A stretch of DNA of 64,000 bases. It comes from Aliterella atlantica CENA595. Lineage in GTDB: Bacteria; Cyanobacteriota; Cyanobacteriia; Cyanobacteriales; Chroococcidiopsidaceae. The first letter of the stretch is position 1, and each line of letters begins with the position of its first letter. A model generated the notes under the pieces. That model had not been told where the DNA came from, did no database searches, and worked only from the letters and a program-made list of their open reading frames with translations. The DNA is taken from NCBI RefSeq assembly GCF_000952155.1, contig NZ_JYON01000003.1:124001-188000 (forward strand), in the 5' to 3' direction. Both the position numbers and the translations under genes were made by a program. Positions 6,320-14,153 of this stretch are shown here, in pieces.

Positions 6320-9151
6320 ATGACAGAGGAACCATCCGTCTTTCAGGACGCAGCAATGGGTGATAACCTGGAGCGATATACATTAGAAGTGTCTGCCCAA
6401 TGGGGAATGATTCTCCTCTCAGCAGATGGCACTATTCAAGCTTGCGATCCTACAGCAGAACGCATATTAGGATACAGTGCTGATGGCTTAATTGGAATAA
6501 ATTCATTTAATCTACCCTGGCAGACAATTTATCCTGATGGCTCCCCATTTCCAGCAACCGAATACCCCCCAAGAGTAGCACTGCGAACGGGCAAGCCCTG
6601 TGCCAATGTTGTGTTGGGTTGTTATCGGGCTAATGGCGAACTGGTGTGGTTGCAAATCAACTCAAATCCTTTATTCCAAAATGATGATACAACTGCTTAT
6701 GCAGTCGTCACTTGGTTAAGAGCGCTGGGAAAAGTGGGCGAAGAAAAGGACACAATAGAAGATAAAGCTAATTCTCCTATTAAGGAGGCGCTTCCCTACT
6801 ATGAAGATGAAGAATTATTGCCTAATTGCGTTGATTTATTTAATCTTTCCCCCGATATGCTGTGCGTGCTGAGATTAGATGGCTGCTATCAACGAATCAA
6901 CTCAGCCTTTAGCAAAATTTTGGGATATTCTAACGCTCAAATTAGCGATCGCTCATTGTATGACTTCATTTATCAAAGCGATCGCCAAGCAACTATAGCA
7001 AAACTCACCCAGCTAAGTCCAGAAACCCCCACAACTTGCTTTGAGAACCGCTACCGCGCTAGAGATGGTTCTTACAAATGGCTTGCCTGGACGGCAATTT
7101 TACTCGCAGACAAGCAATCAATTTATGCCATAGCAAGAGATATCAGCGATCGCGTCCAACTAGCAAGTGCTTTGAAAACTGTAAATCAGAAACTAACCCA
7201 ACAAATCAAAAGGCGTACCAATCAATTAAAACAAGCTAATGATACTGCTCGCCAACAATTAGCAGAACTCGAAGCTATTTATGCAACTGCGCCAATTGGA
7301 TTGTACTTTATAGATACAAACTTGCGTTACCTGCGCGTCAACGAACACCTTGCCAAAGTCAACGGCGTACCAGTAGAAGAACATATTGGATGCACTGTGA
7401 GCGACGTATTGCCAGAATTGGCAGCAAAATTAGAGCCAATATATCATCAAGCGATCGCCTCTGGCGAACCAATTTTAGATTTAGAAATTAGCGGCACAAA
7501 TATTGCCGAACCTGGTGTAGAAAGAACTTGGCTATCTAGCTTTTACCCGCTCAAACAAAAAGGGCGAGTTATTGGCATCAATGGTATGGTACAAGAAATC
7601 ACCGAACGCAAGTCAATCGCTCGAGCTCTGCAAGATACAGAAGCAAGGCTAACACGCTTTGCCCAGTCCGATTTAATTGGGATTTTGTTTGGCGACATCT
7701 ACGGCAAAATTCAGTATGCCAACGATGAATTTTTACGCATTATTGGCTACTCGCTCCCAGAATTAATATCGGGGCAAATAGACTGGACAGAAATCACGCC
7801 GTCAGAATGGTTGCCATTTGACACTCGCGCTATTGCCGAAGCCCAAGAACGCGGAGCTTGTACTCCTTATGAAAAACAATACATTCGTAAAGACGGCAGC
7901 CGTGTTTGGGTGTTAGTTGGTTATAGCTTGCTAGGCGATGCTAGAGAAGAATCGGTAGCATTTATTCTCGATATCAGCGATCGCAAACGCACAGAAGTAG
8001 CTTTGCAAGAAAGCGATGCCCGTTTGAAATGCTTTGTTGATTCTAATATTGTCGGCGTACTTTTAGCAGACCTCAAAGGCAACTTACTAGAAGCCAACGA
8101 TGCCTTTTTGCACATGGTTGGTTATACGCAAGCAGACGTGCAAGTGGGTAATATGCGCTGGCGGGAAATGACACCGCCCGAATGGATCGACGCAGACAAT
8201 CGCTCAATAGAGCTAATTCGTGCTACAGGTTCTTGTCCGCCTTTTGAGAAAGAATACATCCGCAAAGATGGTTCGCACGTACCTATTTTGATTGGGGTTT
8301 CTATGCTGCCAGGAGAGCAAGAAGTCTGTTTTTGTTTTGTTTTAGACTTGAGCGATCGCAAAGTAGCAGAACTTGCCTTGCGTGATAGCGAAGCTAGAGC
8401 GCATCAAATCGCCGCCCAAGAGCAAGCAGCAAGAGCCGAAGCAGAAGAAGCTAACCGTCTAAAAGATGAATTTTTGGCAGTGCTATCTCATGAATTGCGA
8501 TCGCCCCTTAATCCGATTTTGGGATGGACAAGACTGCTGCAAACTCGCAAATTAGACGAAGCTAAGGTATTAGAGGCATTAACAACAATAGAACGTAATG
8601 CCAAACTGCAAGCCCAACTGGTTGAGGATTTGTTAGACATTTCGCAGATCGTGCGCGGTAAATTAAGCTTAAACGCGACTCCTGTAGATTTAAACTTCGT
8701 TATCACCTCTGCTTTGGAAACAGTTCGCCTCGCGGCGGAAGCAAAGTCAATTCAAATTCAAGTTATTCCCAATCCCAATATCAATCTTGTATATGGCGAC
8801 GTTGGTAGGTTGCAGCAAGTAGTGTGGAATTTGTTATCGAACGCTGTTAAATTTACCCCAGCACAAGGGCAAGTTGAAGTCAGACTGGCGCAAATAGATA
8901 ATGAAGCGCAAATGCAAGTAATTGATACGGGAAAAGGAATTAGTCCTCAATTTTTACCCTATATATTTGAATATTTCCGCCAAGAAGATAGTTCGACAAC
9001 TCGTAAATTTGGCGGGTTAGGATTGGGACTTGCGATCGCTCGGCAAATAGTCGAATTGCATGGCGGTAGAATTTGGGCAGAGAGTGTAGGGGAAGGGCAG
9101 GGGACAACCTTCACCGTTCGCCTACCATTATTGAAAGATAGCAGCCTATAA
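6320..9151 (+). CDS. Soluble multi-PAS sensor histidine kinase
   Basis: A 943-residue sensor kinase without membrane segments or receiver domain. About five PAS domains come in order (roughly 20-130, 170-285, 310-440, 445-565, 570-690); a coiled coil at 285-310 separates the second and third, and the last two resemble each other closely (YIRKDGS repeated). HisKA follows with the H box AVLSHELRSP, phosphorylatable His724. The HATPase domain at about 825-935 has N, G1 (DTGKGI) and G2 (GGLGLGL) boxes. No Cys or His signature for a bilin or haem is obvious in the PAS domains, so the signal is unknown. No response regulator is adjacent, so the partner lies elsewhere. ATG start at 6320. Confidence 0.9.
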   Translation: MTEEPSVFQDAAMGDNLERYTLEVSAQWGMILLSADGTIQACDPTAERILGYSADGLIGINSFNLPWQTIYPDGSPFPATEYPPRVALRTGKPCANVVLGCYRANGELVWLQINSNPLFQNDDTTAYAVVTWLRALGKVGEEKDTIEDKANSPIKEALPYYEDEELLPNCVDLFNLSPDMLCVLRLDGCYQRINSAFSKILGYSNAQISDRSLYDFIYQSDRQATIAKLTQLSPETPTTCFENRYRARDGSYKWLAWTAILLADKQSIYAIARDISDRVQLASALKTVNQKLTQQIKRRTNQLKQANDTARQQLAELEAIYATAPIGLYFIDTNLRYLRVNEHLAKVNGVPVEEHIGCTVSDVLPELAAKLEPIYHQAIASGEPILDLEISGTNIAEPGVERTWLSSFYPLKQKGRVIGINGMVQEITERKSIARALQDTEARLTRFAQSDLIGILFGDIYGKIQYANDEFLRIIGYSLPELISGQIDWTEITPSEWLPFDTRAIAEAQERGACTPYEKQYIRKDGSRVWVLVGYSLLGDAREESVAFILDISDRKRTEVALQESDARLKCFVDSNIVGVLLADLKGNLLEANDAFLHMVGYTQADVQVGNMRWREMTPPEWIDADNRSIELIRATGSCPPFEKEYIRKDGSHVPILIGVSMLPGEQEVCFCFVLDLSDRKVAELALRDSEARAHQIAAQEQAARAEAEEANRLKDEFLAVLSHELRSPLNPILGWTRLLQTRKLDEAKVLEALTTIERNAKLQAQLVEDLLDISQIVRGKLSLNATPVDLNFVITSALETVRLAAEAKSIQIQVIPNPNINLVYGDVGRLQQVVWNLLSNAVKFTPAQGQVEVRLAQIDNEAQMQVIDTGKGISPQFLPYIFEYFRQEDSSTTRKFGGLGLGLAIARQIVELHGGRIWAESVGEGQGTTFTVRLPLLKDSSL

Positions 9152-9162
9152 AGAGTTCAAAT

Positions 9163-9726
9163 CTAACTTCCAGCTTTAAGCCAAGCAAACATTTGGGCAA
9201 CTGTTAACTGCAATTCTAAAAATGCTGGTACAGGTAAAAGATCCTCACCAGTTAACTCCCTTGGTTGTTGTCCTGGCTGAAATGCAATCGCAATTTTCTC
9301 ACCTGGATCGACAAACCACCCCAATTGAGTACCATAATTTAGACAATGCAATATATTACTGATAACTTTAGTTGCATTCTGGTCAGGGGAAAGGATCTCT
9401 ACAGTCCAATCTGGATAAATTTTAAAAACATTAGCAATTTCCCCATCAGGATCGAAAGGTATGCGTTGCCAAGAAAATACTGAGACATCTGGCACAATTG
9501 ACCTACCGCCAAAAGTACAGCGCAACTCTGGAAAAGCCAGGGCTATTTGTTGCTCCTCAGTTACTTGATTTACAGCATTGCAAAGCTTGAGTTGGAGCCG
9601 TGAATGCTTACCTTGAGGCATAGGTTTTTGATAAATCCGACCATCAATAAATTCACTAGCAGGCTGAGTTTCTGGCAAGTTTAAAAACTCATCTAAAGTA
9701 ATTACTTGAATACTTGCAGCCGTCAT
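9163..9726 (-). CDS. Uma2-family protein (DUF820, PD-(D/E)XK nuclease fold)
   Basis: A 187-residue member of the large cyanobacterial Uma2/DUF820 family, which has a restriction-endonuclease-like fold. Family marks visible: LDEFLNLPE near the N-terminus, FIDGRIYQKPMPQGKHS, PDVSVFSW and PDWTVEILSPDQ with the acidic pair expected in the PD-(D/E)XK core. The biological role of the family is not settled. The start is ATG 9726, preceded by AAAGGAGG ten bases upstream, rather than the ATG eleven codons earlier at 9759. It is convergent with the PAS kinase, 11 bp from its stop. One of five Uma2 genes in this window. Confidence 0.85.
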   Translation of the reverse strand: MTAASIQVITLDEFLNLPETQPASEFIDGRIYQKPMPQGKHSRLQLKLCNAVNQVTEEQQIALAFPELRCTFGGRSIVPDVSVFSWQRIPFDPDGEIANVFKIYPDWTVEILSPDQNATKVISNILHCLNYGTQLGWFVDPGEKIAIAFQPGQQPRELTGEDLLPVPAFLELQLTVAQMFAWLKAGS

Positions 9727-9855
9727 AATCCGATCGCCTCCTTTGATTGAGGCTTTCATTAACTATCTATAAACTATAACAGGCATAAATCAGCCCTACC
9801 TGTGGTCCCCCTTGTCCCCTTGTCTGTTGAATTATGGACTAATGCCAGAGGTCTA

Positions 9856-11268
9856 TTATCGATGCCAAGCGGGTAATTTCAAAGTAAACGTAGTCCGCTC
9901 GGATGAAGTTGAATCGAGAATCAAATCGCCGCCATGCGCTCTAGCGATTTCTCGTGATAGGCTAAGTCCTAATCCTGTACCTTCAACTTTGCGCGTGCGA
10001 GCAGGATCGCCGCGATGGAACCGTTCAAAGATCCGCTCTTTATCGCTGATAATTATACCTTGAGAAGAATTAGTAATTGAGATCGATATAGTTGCTTGCT
10101 GTTGCCTAGCATAAATATGTATCCAGCCATCAGCAAGATTATATTTAATTGCATTGCTGATGAGATTTTGCAAAACTTGGGTAAGCAAATCGCGATCGCC
10201 AAGCACCCGCAATCGCTCGGCTATTTCTGTTTGCACCTTTAAGTGCGGCGCGAGCAATTCTATATCTTCCTCTACTTGAGCGAGAATTTCTGACAAATTT
10301 ACTTCAACTCGATGCAAGTTCATCCTACCTGCATCGGCTAAAGAAAGTAATAGGAGTTTGCGGACAATTCCACTAAGGCGACGAACTTCATCTAATAAAC
10401 TACTTAGGCTTTGCTGAATTTGGGATTCAGGTTCAGCTTGTTGCAAGGTGCGTTCTAGTTCTCCTTGCAATATTGCCAAAGGTGTTTTTAGTTCGTGAGC
10501 AGCATCACCACTGAAGCGAGAAGCCTGCTTAAAGCTACGTTGTAGGCTCTCCAACATTTGGTTAAACACTGCAATTAATTCCACAAATTCAACATCAGTT
10601 TCGCCAATGGGAACCCGCCGCTCTAGTCCTTTGACCGTTACTTGCTTAATTTCCTCCGTCAATTGCCCAATGGGGCGTAAAGCATTACCAGATAGCCACC
10701 ACGCACCCCCAGCAATCAAAAATAGGACAATAAATATAGAAATTAGGAAGATATTGCGAATCACTGCCATTTCGCCGTCAATAGTTTCGAGATTGACAGC
10801 GATCGCAATTCGATTAGACGGAAAGCTTGCAACACCAACACGCCAAGTTGCTGTTGATGTCCGTTGGGTTACAAATCGAGGTGCTGGGGGTAGCCTATTA
10901 GGTGAAGCATTATCTACTGGCGGTATGTTTGCATCTTGTTTTGGTTCTGTAGCAGATAAGAGCAAGCCACCAACTTTAAGCTCAGACGACCAATTAGCAG
11001 ATTTATAAACAGTATTACCATCTAAATCGTTGACTAATACAGCAATTGGGGTATCCTCATCAATGCCAAATATGCGCGGTGAAGGCGGAAAATGCCGCCT
11101 GGGGCGACTTGCTCTGATTAACTGGTTGGCGATCGCTTCGTCAAGACGACTAACTTGAGCTTGATAAATCAGCCACCAAGAAGTCATCCCAAATCCTACT
11201 AGCGCACTACCTGCTAGAACAGCCGACGCTAGCGCCAGACGAGTACGAAATGAGCGCATTACATTCAT
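9856..11268 (-). CDS. Membrane sensor histidine kinase of two-component pair
   Basis: A 470-residue EnvZ/CpxA-type kinase. TM helices lie at about 12-34 and 170-193, enclosing a periplasmic sensor of some 135 residues rich in Pro and Arg. HAMP is at 194-247, the H box is DAAHELKTPLA with His258, and the HATPase has GTGLGLSL. The start is ATG 11268, whose first base is the last base of the response-regulator stop codon; this ATGA-type coupling fixes the start. The periplasmic sensor and the divergent LTxxQ protein suggest an envelope or metal stress sensor of the Cpx/Rpp kind. The signal is inferred, not shown. Confidence 0.9.
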   Translation of the reverse strand: MNVMRSFRTRLALASAVLAGSALVGFGMTSWWLIYQAQVSRLDEAIANQLIRASRPRRHFPPSPRIFGIDEDTPIAVLVNDLDGNTVYKSANWSSELKVGGLLLSATEPKQDANIPPVDNASPNRLPPAPRFVTQRTSTATWRVGVASFPSNRIAIAVNLETIDGEMAVIRNIFLISIFIVLFLIAGGAWWLSGNALRPIGQLTEEIKQVTVKGLERRVPIGETDVEFVELIAVFNQMLESLQRSFKQASRFSGDAAHELKTPLAILQGELERTLQQAEPESQIQQSLSSLLDEVRRLSGIVRKLLLLSLADAGRMNLHRVEVNLSEILAQVEEDIELLAPHLKVQTEIAERLRVLGDRDLLTQVLQNLISNAIKYNLADGWIHIYARQQQATISISITNSSQGIIISDKERIFERFHRGDPARTRKVEGTGLGLSLSREIARAHGGDLILDSTSSERTTFTLKLPAWHR

Positions 11269-11945
11269 CAACCCTCCACTTGGCGAAACCGATATCCCAC
11301 ACCCCGCACGCTTTCCAACCAAGGCGAACCGCCAATCGGATCGAGCTTTTTGCGAATTCTTTGCACGCAGACATCGACAACATTTGTCGTCGGGTTGAAA
11401 TCATAGCCCCAAACGTGTTCTAAAATTTGCGTACGGGTAAAGACTCGTCCTGGAGAGCGCATCAGGTACTCTAGCAGATTGAATTCGCGAGTAGTCAGTT
11501 CTACTACTTGGCGATCGCAAGTAACTTCGCGCTTGATACAATCTAGTTTCAGCGAACCTGCACTGAGGATATTTTGGCGATCGCCGTTGCTACGACGTAC
11601 TACGGCATGAATGCGAGCAACTAATTCTTCAACAAAAAATGGTTTGGCAATATAGTCATCTGCACCCAGATTTAGTCCTGCTAGGCGATCGTCTAATTCG
11701 TTGCGAGCAGTTAGCAAAATTACCGGAACGTTGCGTTTGGCTTGGCGCAAGCTTTTGAGCATCGCCAGCCCATCTTTGCCCGGAACCATAATATCCAGCA
11801 CAAGAGCATCATACTCATTATTTATGGCACGACTATAGCCTTCGTCGCCATTGTCGCAGTAATCGACAACAAACCCGTATTCTTTCAGTCCAGCGGTGAC
11901 AAAGTTGGCGATCTTTGCCTCATCTTCAACAAATAGAATATGCAT
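11268..11945 (-). CDS. OmpR/PhoB-family response regulator
   Basis: A 225-residue regulator. The receiver domain (1-120) has the acidic pocket E7-D8, phospho-acceptor Asp51 in LVLDIMVPG, and Lys100 in AKPF. The C-terminal winged helix (about 130-222) includes LTTREFNLLEYLM, VDVCVQRIRKKLD and RGVGYRF, the standard recognition helix and wing. It is translated ahead of, and overlaps by one base with, the membrane kinase. Its start lies 124 bp from the divergent LTxxQ gene, with a palindromic site between, so it probably controls itself and that gene. Close in type to copper/RppA-like regulators, but the stimulus cannot be read from sequence. Confidence 0.92.
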   Translation of the reverse strand: MHILFVEDEAKIANFVTAGLKEYGFVVDYCDNGDEGYSRAINNEYDALVLDIMVPGKDGLAMLKSLRQAKRNVPVILLTARNELDDRLAGLNLGADDYIAKPFFVEELVARIHAVVRRSNGDRQNILSAGSLKLDCIKREVTCDRQVVELTTREFNLLEYLMRSPGRVFTRTQILEHVWGYDFNPTTNVVDVCVQRIRKKLDPIGGSPWLESVRGVGYRFRQVEG

Positions 11946-11978
11946 AGTATTAATTGTATATTTCGCACCTCCTGGCTG

Positions 11979-12021
11979 AAATTACAAAAATGTAATTTAG
12001 ATAAGGGTCAAGCTGTAATTT
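11979..12021. promoter_or_regulatory. Candidate operator in the divergent promoter
   Basis: AAATTACA and TGTAATTT form a perfect 8-bp inverted repeat around AAAA (11979-11998). A further TGTAATTT copy starts at 12014, so the half-site recurs directly with a 23-base period. This spacing and its place between regulator and LTxxQ gene suit binding by the OmpR-type regulator. A TATATA box near 12049 could be the -10 of the LTxxQ gene. Confidence 0.5.
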
Positions 12022-12069
12022 TCATTGGGCTAAATAAAAACATCACCCTTATATACAAGTTTGACGCTC

Positions 12070-12693
12070 ATGAAATTCAATCGTTTGTTAGTAGCTTCTG
12101 CTCTATCTGCTCTAGTTGGTGGTGGTTTTGTCGCCAGCAAAGCTATAGCTGACCAATCTAGCTTAATTGCCCAAACTCCGTCCCCATCTACCGAGCAACG
12201 CCAGCCAGGAGAAGGACGACGGGGAAGAGGTGCAAAGTTTGACCGGATTAGCGGCTTAACTGAAGCCCAAAGGACTCAATTGCAACAAATTCATGCTGCT
12301 AGTCATCAACAGATTGAAGCTATCCCCACAGCCGAGCAAAAAGCTCGCATGGAAGCAATTCGCAACGATACTAGAACTAAGATGGAAGCAGTTTTAACCG
12401 CCGAACAAAGGCAACAATTACAACAATCATCACCCGCTAATGGAGAAAGAGGTCGTGGTTTTCCAAGAGTTGCTGGACTTACCGATGCTCAAAGAACTCA
12501 AATGAGAGAAATTCGCTCTGCTGCGCGTCAGCAAATGGATGCAGTTCTTACAGCCGAGCAAAAAGCCCAGATAGAAGCAATTCGCAATGATACTAAGACC
12601 AAGATGGATGCAGTTCTTACAGCCGAACAAAGGCAGCAACTAGAGCAATTCCGCCAGCAGAAGCAACAAAATCGCCCACAACAGCAGTCATAA
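12070..12693 (+). CDS. Exported LTxxQ-repeat protein (Spy/CpxP-like), internally duplicated
   Basis: A 207-residue periplasmic protein. Residues 1-28 are a signal peptide (ends near AIADQ). Two copies of a unit of about 56 residues follow (62-117 and 136-191), each with G-LT-(E/D)-A-QRTQ, then a TAEQKA and an LTAEQRQQ motif and the shared IRNDT. LTxxQ is the mark of the CpxP/Spy fold of periplasmic stress chaperones and sensors; a tandem pair in one chain is unusual. The tail is Gln-rich. ATG 12070 gives the signal peptide; the TTG three codons earlier is less likely. Divergent from the two-component system, it is probably both its target and a feedback partner, as CpxP is for CpxA; that is inference. 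Confidence 0.85.
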   Translation: MKFNRLLVASALSALVGGGFVASKAIADQSSLIAQTPSPSTEQRQPGEGRRGRGAKFDRISGLTEAQRTQLQQIHAASHQQIEAIPTAEQKARMEAIRNDTRTKMEAVLTAEQRQQLQQSSPANGERGRGFPRVAGLTDAQRTQMREIRSAARQQMDAVLTAEQKAQIEAIRNDTKTKMDAVLTAEQRQQLEQFRQQKQQNRPQQQS

Positions 12694-12696
12694 ATA

Positions 12697-12731
12697 TTAG
12701 CTTGGGGTAAGTAACACTACCCCGAAGCTAA
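12697..12731. terminator. Hairpin after the LTxxQ gene
   Basis: TTAGCTTGGGGTA pairs with TACCCCGAAGCTAA (one bulged G) around an 8-base loop just after the stop. There is no T run, so either a terminator or a processing structure. Confidence 0.5.
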
Positions 12732-12740
12732 AGCTTTGCT

Positions 12741-12778
12741 GCTGAGACTAACATCCGAAACGTTGTCATAGTCTCAGC
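12741..12778. terminator. Second hairpin before the dioxygenase gene
   Basis: GCTGAGACTA pairs perfectly with TAGTCTCAGC, with an inner ACA/TGT pairing across a two-base bulge. It ends 14 bases before the dioxygenase start and could act on that gene's 5' leader. Confidence 0.45.
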
Positions 12779-12792
12779 ATCTACCTAACTAT

Positions 12793-13551
12793 ATGCAAAA
12801 ACATAATATGAGCGATCGCCAACATAGCAAAATTATTCGTCGTCGAGATGTACTAGCTCTATTGAGAGCAACTGGAACAGCTATATTTGTCGTTGGCTGT
12901 ACGTCTAGAAAATCTACCTTGGCACAAACAACTAATTCAAGTACATTACCTAAGTGTATCGTCAGCCCAGAGCAAACCGAAGGACCTTATTTTGTCGATG
13001 AAAAGCTCAATCGCTCTGACATCCGCTTAGATCCTAGTGATGGCGAAGTTAAAGCAGGCGTACCATTGCAACTAACGCTCCAAGTTTCTAGTGCAAGCAA
13101 TACTAGCTGTACGCCTATTGCTGGCGCAATTGTTGATATTTGGCACTGCGACGCACTGGGCGTATATTCGGACGTAACAGACAGAAGTTTTGATACTGTC
13201 GGCAAAAAGTTTTTACGCGGCTATCAAGTTACAGATGCTAATGGCAATGTGAGATTTACAACTATTTATCCTGGTTGGTATCAAGGTAGAACGCCGCACA
13301 TTCACTTTAAGGTGCGTACAAATCCCACATCAGGACAAAGCTATGAGTTTACATCGCAACTATACTTTGATGATGCAGTAAGCGATCGCGTATATACACA
13401 AGCACCATACGCCAGCAAAGGACAGCGTACAGAAGGTAACGAGCAAGATGGTATATTTCGACGCGGTGGCGAACAATTGCTGCTCTCACTAACAGAAAAC
13501 CCCCAAGGCGGCTATACAGCAACTTTTGATATTGGTCTGCAACTGGTATAG
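12793..13551 (+). CDS. Intradiol ring-cleavage dioxygenase-like Tat lipoprotein
   Basis: A 252-residue member of the intradiol dioxygenase family (protocatechuate 3,4-dioxygenase beta-like), which splits catechols using Fe(III). The four iron ligands are seen: Tyr126 in GVYSD, Tyr164 in YPGWYQGRTP, His170 and His172 in HIHFKV. The N-terminus has RRRD (16-19), a hydrophobic stretch and a lipobox VVGC (Cys36), so it is probably a Tat-exported lipoprotein at the outer face of a membrane; the natural substrate is unknown. Either ATG 12793 or ATG 12808 could start it. It follows the LTxxQ gene on the same strand, separated by two hairpins. Confidence 0.85.
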   Translation: MQKHNMSDRQHSKIIRRRDVLALLRATGTAIFVVGCTSRKSTLAQTTNSSTLPKCIVSPEQTEGPYFVDEKLNRSDIRLDPSDGEVKAGVPLQLTLQVSSASNTSCTPIAGAIVDIWHCDALGVYSDVTDRSFDTVGKKFLRGYQVTDANGNVRFTTIYPGWYQGRTPHIHFKVRTNPTSGQSYEFTSQLYFDDAVSDRVYTQAPYASKGQRTEGNEQDGIFRRGGEQLLLSLTENPQGGYTATFDIGLQLV

Positions 13552-13603
13552 AGTGCGATTGGTAATTGTCAGTTAAGATTGCTGCTATTGTGGTGCGATC
13601 GCT

Positions 13604-13792
13604 TTAGTTGTCAAAAAGACTTAAAGATTTTTGGATTCTCTGTAACCTCTGCTGACGAATTTCCTCATCAAACCTGGCAAGCACTTCATCAAACTGCAAT
13701 CCCAACGCCTCAATTTCTAGGCGATTGCGACGTAAGTTACTTAGTAGGCGTAGATCGACTGAAGGGTTTGGCATTAATGGTTGGTTGTTCAT
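13604..13792 (-). CDS. 62-residue helical protein of unknown function
   Basis: Not a family I recognise. It begins MNNQPLMPNPSVD and is otherwise one long charged helix (RRNRLEIEALGLQFDEVLARF, then IRQQRLQRIQKSL), consistent with a coiled coil. ATG 13792 overlaps the stop of the preceding gene in an ATGA arrangement, so the two are translationally coupled, which is the main evidence that it is real. It is the last gene of a run that begins with the macroglobulin. The plus-strand frame here (13579-13836) has no comparable support. Confidence 0.6.
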   Translation of the reverse strand: MNNQPLMPNPSVDLRLLSNLRRNRLEIEALGLQFDEVLARFDEEIRQQRLQRIQKSLSLFDN

Positions 13793-14133
13793 GGCAGATT
13801 CCACTCAGTCTTGATTTCCTGAATACTTTGTTCTAATGCTGGCAGTCTAGCTTCCGTATTCGCTATAACCTGCATTACTAGCTCTAGCATATCTGCTGGA
13901 ATTAGAGGTTGAATATTAAAAATCCGAATTTGCAAACTTGAAAATTGGGAAAATCTCTCAGTAGCTTGTTCTGCAACATTTTGTACTTCATCAAGATAGA
14001 TAATTGTCCTTTCTGTTTCACCAAATCTCTCAAAGATCGCAAACTCAGACTCTCTAGAGTTGGTGATAACATCCGCTAATTGCCTTTTCAATCTCCAAAT
14101 TGTCTCAGATAAGTCGTTTGGGAGTTTTGCCAT
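13789..14133 (-). CDS. 114-residue helical protein of unknown function
   Basis: Unrecognised. Mostly helical and charged: MAKLPNDLSETIWRLKRQL at the start, a middle segment FERFGETERTIIYLDEVQNV, and a C-terminal helix ending EIKTEWNLP. No signal peptide or membrane segment, so it would act in the cytoplasm, although the gene upstream encodes a lipoprotein. It starts 20 bp after the macroglobulin stop and overlaps the 62-residue gene, forming a likely three-gene operon. Two small coupled helical genes suggest a protein pair that binds together; a toxin-antitoxin role cannot be supported from sequence. Confidence 0.65.
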   Translation of the reverse strand: MAKLPNDLSETIWRLKRQLADVITNSRESEFAIFERFGETERTIIYLDEVQNVAEQATERFSQFSSLQIRIFNIQPLIPADMLELVMQVIANTEARLPALEQSIQEIKTEWNLP

Positions 14134-14153
14134 AACAGTACATACTACAAAAG

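Noticed and set aside
10607..11008. 133-codon frame antisense to the membrane kinase
   Set aside because: Complement of a well-supported kinase gene; no motif of its own.
13579..13836. 85-codon plus-strand frame opposite two small genes
   Set aside because: The minus-strand pair has translational coupling and an upstream gene; this frame has neither.
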